A stretch of DNA of 10,672 nucleotides from an uncultured Sutterella sp. Lineage in GTDB: Bacteria > Pseudomonadota > Gammaproteobacteria > Burkholderiales > Burkholderiaceae_F. Numbering within the stretch: the first letter of the stretch is position 1; each line of letters opens with the position of its first letter. The notes under the pieces were generated by a model. The model was not told the DNA's origin, did no database searches, and saw nothing but the letters and a program-made list of their open reading frames with translations. Below, piece after piece: positions 7,123 through 10,672 of the stretch. The translations under genes and the position numbers were made by a program. Where the stretch lies: assembly GCA_900546995.1 (NCBI GenBank), contig URFF01000063.1, positions 1-10,672 on the forward strand, given 5' to 3'.

Positions 7123-7128
7123 TATAAT
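7123..7128 (+). promoter_or_regulatory. Candidate -10 box of the tyrosine recombinase
   Basis: A perfect TATAAT lies about 92 bases before the recombinase ATG. No convincing -35 hexamer is seen 16-18 bases upstream, so activity may need an activator or the match may be fortuitous. If used, the transcript has a leader of about 85 bases. Confidence 0.4.
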
Positions 7129-7145
7129 ATGAACCGTTTAATAAA

Positions 7146-7217
7146 ATGGTCGATATCTTTAACCGATTGAATTCATTGCTTTTTAGAAAGATTCAAATCC
7201 ATTTGGCAAATTTTTGA
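7146..7217 (+). CDS. Possible 23-residue leader peptide upstream of the recombinase
   Basis: An ATG at 7146 opens a 23-codon frame beginning MVDIFNRL and ending with TGA at 7215-7217. That stop is two bases before the recombinase ATG at 7220 and overlaps its alternative TTG start at 7214. The recombinase start has no clear Shine-Dalgarno, so translational coupling to this frame is possible. The small frame itself also has no good ribosome site and no recognised homology, so it may be chance. Confidence 0.22.
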   Translation: MVDIFNRLNSLLFRKIQIHLANF

Positions 7218-7219
7218 AA

Positions 7220-8710
7220 ATGACCTTGCCCTTTTTCCTTGATCAACCGACCGAAGTCACCAAAAAGACACTCATTGCGGATTTAATGACGCCAGAATTG
7301 ACAGTTCGAGCTCTTCGTCTGGGACTTATTCGGGTTGGTGATTTGGTGCGGGCAGCCTCTGAAAACCGTCTTGTCGAATTAAAGTTATCCTCAGAAGACA
7401 CGGAAGCGTTGAAAAAATGGCTCGAAGAAAAAGGGCTCATGAAAACCCGTAAAAAGAAAGCCGTCAAAAAGGATGAAAAACCGCTACCTCCACCAAATCC
7501 GAAGATTGTTCCGCTTGAACGCATTCAACTCGGTCTGGGTTTGGATGGCCGTGAGGGGACCAATCGGGCAGCCGATCATATTCGCAGTTTGGAAGCCACG
7601 GATGATTTGGGGGCGCTTAAGGCTTGGCTCGCGGCCCGAGCCAATAACCGTAACACCTACGGGGTTTATCGAAAAGAAGCCGAGCGATTTCTTTTATGGT
7701 GCACGGTTGAGCGAGAAATCGCCTTAAGCTCTGTTGGACTGGAAGAAGCTTCGGGTTACTTGCGTTGGCTTGAGCAGCTCGGGCGCCTTGATGACAATGA
7801 ATGGAAAAAACGTTGGCGCTGCCCTCAATCGGATTGGATCGGCCCTAAAAATCTCCCCAGAGAAAGTCCGGACTGGCGTCCATTTAATGCGCCGCTATCG
7901 CAAGCGTCTCGAAAGCTCACGATGACGGTTATCAAGCAGCTTTTTAACTTTCTGAAAAAAACGGGTTATATCATCTATAACCCCTTTGACCAAATCACCA
8001 ACAAGGTGCCGTTCCTGCAAGGGGAAGGCGCTCCGAAGGAGTTTGCCGATCGGTCTTTCACCGAAGAGCAGTGGTCAATGATCAGTGACTATTTTGAGTC
8101 TCAAGACGATAGCGAGCGTCATGCCCGACTCGCTGTCATATTGATGTTAGGCAAAGGCTTGGGGTTACGTGCAAGCGAAATGCTGCAGTCTCGCGCCGGT
8201 TGGATTGTCGAGCGGCGTATCGATAATGAAACCATTACCGTTATCGAAGTCGTCGGTAAAGGCGACAAGATTCGACGGCTACCGCTGCAAGACGAGGAGA
8301 TGGCACTCATTAATCACTATTTGGCTTTTCGCGGTTTGCCTGGAATCGGTTTATGTGATGCCGATACTCCCCTTTTAGCTTCTTTAGGTCGCGGAAGAAA
8401 AACGGTTTTAAAAGAAGGACAGGCACGAGTCACCGCTCTTAGCCGCTCGGGGTTATATCGCACGCTGCTCGATTTTCTAGAAGAATGCGCACTTCATGTC
8501 GAGGAAAATCATCCGATGGATGCGGCTAAATTTCGTGCAAGCTCAACGCACTGGTTAAGACACACCTTCGCAACCACGGCTTTAAAGCAAATGCCTGTTA
8601 ACGTCGTGCAAAATGCGATGGGTCACGCTTCGGTAGGCACCACCAGCCGCTACCTCACCCCCGAAGAGGGCGAGGTGGCTAAAGCGATGCGGAAAATGAA
8701 AACCTTTTAG
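7220..8710 (+). CDS. Tyrosine recombinase / phage integrase family protein with HhH-like N-terminal extension
   Basis: This 496-residue site-specific recombinase is longer than XerC/XerD (about 300) because of an extension of roughly 120 residues. The catalytic set is complete: Arg317 (LGLRASEM), Lys347 in the beta-hairpin (VVGKGDKIRRLPL), His444-x-x-Arg447 (THWLRHTFA), His469 (GHAS) and nucleophile Tyr478 (TSRYLTPEE). A SAM-like core-binding domain spans about 125-255. Residues 25-73 (LTVRALRLGLIRVGDLV then a helix ending WLEEKGL) resemble a helix-hairpin-helix or RNAP alpha-CTD fold; a Lys-rich linker follows (KTRKKKAVKK). The extension may correspond to the DUF3701-type domain of some proteobacterial integrase-family proteins. 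ATG at 7220 is preferred over TTG at 7214; neither has a good ribosome site. No cargo, att repeats or phage genes lie beside it, so it may be a resident chromosomal recombinase. Confidence 0.9.
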   Translation: MTLPFFLDQPTEVTKKTLIADLMTPELTVRALRLGLIRVGDLVRAASENRLVELKLSSEDTEALKKWLEEKGLMKTRKKKAVKKDEKPLPPPNPKIVPLERIQLGLGLDGREGTNRAADHIRSLEATDDLGALKAWLAARANNRNTYGVYRKEAERFLLWCTVEREIALSSVGLEEASGYLRWLEQLGRLDDNEWKKRWRCPQSDWIGPKNLPRESPDWRPFNAPLSQASRKLTMTVIKQLFNFLKKTGYIIYNPFDQITNKVPFLQGEGAPKEFADRSFTEEQWSMISDYFESQDDSERHARLAVILMLGKGLGLRASEMLQSRAGWIVERRIDNETITVIEVVGKGDKIRRLPLQDEEMALINHYLAFRGLPGIGLCDADTPLLASLGRGRKTVLKEGQARVTALSRSGLYRTLLDFLEECALHVEENHPMDAAKFRASSTHWLRHTFATTALKQMPVNVVQNAMGHASVGTTSRYLTPEEGEVAKAMRKMKTF

Positions 8711-9811
8711 TTATTCGAACGACTCGTTATTCATCACTTTGCGGTAGCGCAATAGTGCCTGTTCAATAACGAGTTGCGCATTTAAAGGGTGAGTCACCGT
8801 GCGGCGGATGCTTTTTAAGAAATCCGTCCATTTAAAAAGACGGTCATAGTCGACATCTTTTGTCAAAGACTGAAGCGTCGATTCGTACCCTTTGAAATAA
8901 TGTGGAGCCAGTCCCGATTTAACGGCGACAAGGTCGTATCCCCAACGTTCAAGAACCGGTAAAACAGCGGAAACCGGCAGTGCCGTGCGTCCCTCTTTGA
9001 CTGCAAATTTGGTCGAGGGAAGATTTCGTCCGAGTGCGAGCGTCTCCAAAAGAGCGTCTCTCACCTCAATGGGCATTGAAGTGAGTGTCAATAACTGCTC
9101 TCGAGTTTTGCTGTCAAGTTCCCGGTTTTCACGAATACGGATTTCATCGGTTACGAGACACGGCCTGTCAGCGGCTCGTGCCAAAGCTTCCTCCGCATCC
9201 TTCACACCCTGCGATTGAAGCCACTTAAGAGCCTCGTCGTGCGTAGGCGCCGTGGCTCGCAAAAGCCGGCAGCGCGAGCGAATGGTTGGAAGCACCCGAT
9301 CAATGTCGTCAGCGACCAATAAGAAGGTTGTCCGAACGGGTGGCTCTTCCAAGCTCTTTAAAAAGGTTGCGGCGGCATCAGCGCGAATCGCGTCGGCCGG
9401 ATACACCACAATGATGCGTTTTCCCCCTTCAACGTGAGCGGAAAGATTGAGAAAATCCGTGAGTTCCCGGGGTTGATGAATGAGAATTTCGCGATAGATT
9501 TTTCGATCTTTTGTCGCATTCGCAGGCGGCTCAAAAGGGATATCCCTCGGAATCGCTTCGGCTTCGCTAAACACATAGCGCAAATCCGGATGAGTGTTGG
9601 CCGCCGCCATCCGGCAACCCTTGCAATGTCCACAAGGCGTGCCATCCGCATTCGGTTGCTCGCAAAAGAGACTCTTCGCGAAAGCAATGACCAAGTCCAC
9701 CGTTCCGATTCCTTTCGGACCGTAAACGAGTAAGCCGTTCGGAAGATTATCCCGTACAGCTAACAGCTGTGAAGCAAGCTCTTCTTGCCATGGATAAATC
9801 GCTAACCCCAT
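8711..9811 (-). CDS. holB: DNA polymerase III delta' subunit (clamp loader)
   Basis: Delta' is a non-ATPase AAA+ subunit of the clamp loader that places the beta clamp on primed DNA. The 366 residues show a degenerate P-loop (GPKGIGT, 31-37) without the Walker lysine, as is normal for delta'. Zinc-binding cysteines Cys50, Cys60, Cys63 and Cys66 (CGHCKGC) follow, then LEEPP (154-158) and the SRC motif (Ser179-Cys181), which supplies the arginine finger. The C-terminal third is the less conserved collar domain. The ATG overlaps the end of tmk by ten bases, with AGGA ten bases upstream inside tmk, so translation is likely coupled. This is the last gene of mltG-tmk-holB. Its TAA directly abuts the stop of the convergent recombinase gene, with no terminator visible. 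Confidence 0.95.
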   Translation of the reverse strand: MGLAIYPWQEELASQLLAVRDNLPNGLLVYGPKGIGTVDLVIAFAKSLFCEQPNADGTPCGHCKGCRMAAANTHPDLRYVFSEAEAIPRDIPFEPPANATKDRKIYREILIHQPRELTDFLNLSAHVEGGKRIIVVYPADAIRADAAATFLKSLEEPPVRTTFLLVADDIDRVLPTIRSRCRLLRATAPTHDEALKWLQSQGVKDAEEALARAADRPCLVTDEIRIRENRELDSKTREQLLTLTSMPIEVRDALLETLALGRNLPSTKFAVKEGRTALPVSAVLPVLERWGYDLVAVKSGLAPHYFKGYESTLQSLTKDVDYDRLFKWTDFLKSIRRTVTHPLNAQLVIEQALLRYRKVMNNESFE

Positions 9812-10413
9812 GTTGAAAAAATCCTGCGAAGTTCTTCAGAAATCGTTTCTTTATCACGCATACTGTCAATGATAAGGAAACGCTGAGGATTACGTCGAGC
9901 CCGTTCAAGATACGCGTTACGAACTCTCGTAAAAAAGTCCAGGCTTTCTTTTTCAAATCGATCAAGGTTTCTTGCCTGAGCGACACGCTGAGCGGCTACT
10001 TCCGGCTCAATATCAAATAAGACGGTCAGATCCGGTCCGAACCCTTCCTGAGTCCACTCTTCCAATGCTTCCACCTTCGCTGCGGGAAAACCACGGCCAC
10101 CGACTTGATACGCATAGGTCGCATCGGTAAAGCGGTCACTTAAAACCCATGCGCCACGTTCGATCGCCGGCTTAATGACACTTGCGATATGCTCGGCACG
10201 AGAGGCAAAAAATAAAAGCGTCTCGGTTGAGGGCTGCATGGATTGCGTTAAAAGTAACACACGAATCTTTTCCGATAAGGGAGTGCCTCCGGGTTCGCGT
10301 GTTCTCACCACTTCAATCCCTCGAGCGGCAATGGTTTGATGAATGACCTCGACTTGGGTGCTTTTGCCGGCGCCGTCAATGCCTTCAAATGTAATGAAAC
10401 GACCTCTCGTCAT
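9802..10413 (-). CDS. tmk: Thymidylate kinase (dTMP kinase)
   Basis: This cytosolic enzyme phosphorylates dTMP to dTDP with ATP, a required step in dTTP supply. The 203 residues are the usual length. The P-loop GIDGAGKST is at 11-19, the dTMP-site segment REPGGTP at 39-45, and the DRF motif (SDRFTDATYAYQ) at 92-103. The LID region (AQARNLDRFEKESLDFF, about 145-161) carries basic residues as in E. coli-type enzymes, whose P-loop lacks the extra arginine. The ATG has AGAGG ten bases upstream, lying inside the 3' end of mltG. Only three bases separate it from the mltG stop, and it overlaps holB by ten bases, so the three genes are tightly packed and probably co-translated. Confidence 0.97.
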   Translation of the reverse strand: MTRGRFITFEGIDGAGKSTQVEVIHQTIAARGIEVVRTREPGGTPLSEKIRVLLLTQSMQPSTETLLFFASRAEHIASVIKPAIERGAWVLSDRFTDATYAYQVGGRGFPAAKVEALEEWTQEGFGPDLTVLFDIEPEVAAQRVAQARNLDRFEKESLDFFTRVRNAYLERARRNPQRFLIIDSMRDKETISEELRRIFSTWG

Positions 10414-10416
10414 AAA

Positions 10417-10672
10417 TTATTTTCCTCTGTTTCGGATATAACGGTTGACGGCACGATTGTGTTCCTGAAGGGTTTTGGAAGCCACCAAGTCACCGTTTTC
10501 TTTGTTGATGAAGTACAGGTAATCGGTTTTTGCCGGGTGCATGACCGCATGAATACTTTCTTGCGTGGGATTGCCGATTGGCGTGGGCGGTAAACCCACA
10601 AAACGATACGTGTTGTAAGGGGTATCACGGTCCAAGTGCTTGCGACGCAAACGGCCTTCAAAGCTTTCCCCT
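10417..10672 (-). CDS. mltG: Endolytic murein transglycosylase MltG, C-terminal fragment (5' part outside window)
   Basis: Only the last 84 codons are visible. They contain the conserved MltG/YceG tail: DTPYNTYRFVGLPPTPIGNP, then PAKTDYLYF and SKTLQEHNRAV before a basic end (RYIRNRGK). MltG is an inner-membrane enzyme that cleaves nascent glycan strands in the periplasm and helps set strand length. Its membrane anchor, LysM-like part and catalytic glutamate would lie beyond the right edge. The stop TAA is three bases before tmk, matching the widespread mltG-tmk-holB order. Confidence 0.93.
   Translation of the reverse strand, partial: GESFEGRLRRKHLDRDTPYNTYRFVGLPPTPIGNPTQESIHAVMHPAKTDYLYFINKENGDLVASKTLQEHNRAVNRYIRNRGK

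Noticed and set aside
8710..8732. Direct repeat GTTATTC at 8710-8716 and 8726-8732 beside the recombinase stop, as a possible attachment site
   Set aside because: It is only seven bases, lies within the holB coding end, and has no second distant copy that I could see.
9700..9724. Missing Walker A lysine in holB as a sign of an inactive gene
   Set aside because: Delta' subunits, including the E. coli one, normally lack a functional P-loop; the zinc cysteines and SRC motif are intact.

Overview
The window looks like chromosomal DNA of a Gram-negative betaproteobacterium, most likely a Burkholderiales gut commensal of the Sutterella/Parasutterella type. This is inferred from overall protein similarity, roughly 50% GC, an S8-type autotransporter passenger, a sensor kinase with a PhnD/TtrS-like periplasmic domain, and the conserved mltG-tmk-holB block. 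No database search was possible, so the genus is a suggestion only.

Layout, left to right. (1) 1-918 (+) is the 3' end of a secreted subtilisin-like serine protease with an autotransporter-type beta-strand repeat. It stops without a visible outer-membrane beta-barrel and is followed at once by an intrinsic terminator. (2) 1029-3392 (-) is a two-gene operon: a YgfZ/GcvT-like folate-binding-fold protein, then an iron-sulfur L-serine dehydratase. It ends in its own terminator, convergent with the first. (3) 3549-5012 (+) is rng (RNase G), a single gene ending at a perfect 13-bp hairpin. (4) 5103-7016 (-) is a membrane sensor histidine kinase with a periplasmic substrate-binding-protein-like sensor and no response regulator gene beside it. 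(5) 7220-8710 (+) is a tyrosine recombinase with an unusual N-terminal extension, divergent from the kinase. (6) 8711-10672 (-) is mltG (partial)-tmk-holB, a tightly packed operon for peptidoglycan processing, dTTP synthesis and the replication clamp loader. The stop codons of holB and the recombinase abut with no base between them.

The housekeeping genes (rng, tmk, holB, mltG, sdaA) are intact and ordinary in their visible motifs. Points worth a second look are the barrel-less protease end with a charged helical insert, the YgfZ-like protein that lacks the family's signature cysteine beside a 4Fe-4S enzyme, the kinase with an eroded ATP-binding G1 box, and the recombinase with an HhH/RNAP-alpha-CTD-like N-terminal domain and a possible leader peptide. 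I saw no CRISPR array, insertion sequence, tRNA or rRNA. No gene-free stretch exceeds about 205 bases. I found no clear evidence of a wholly new multi-gene system.
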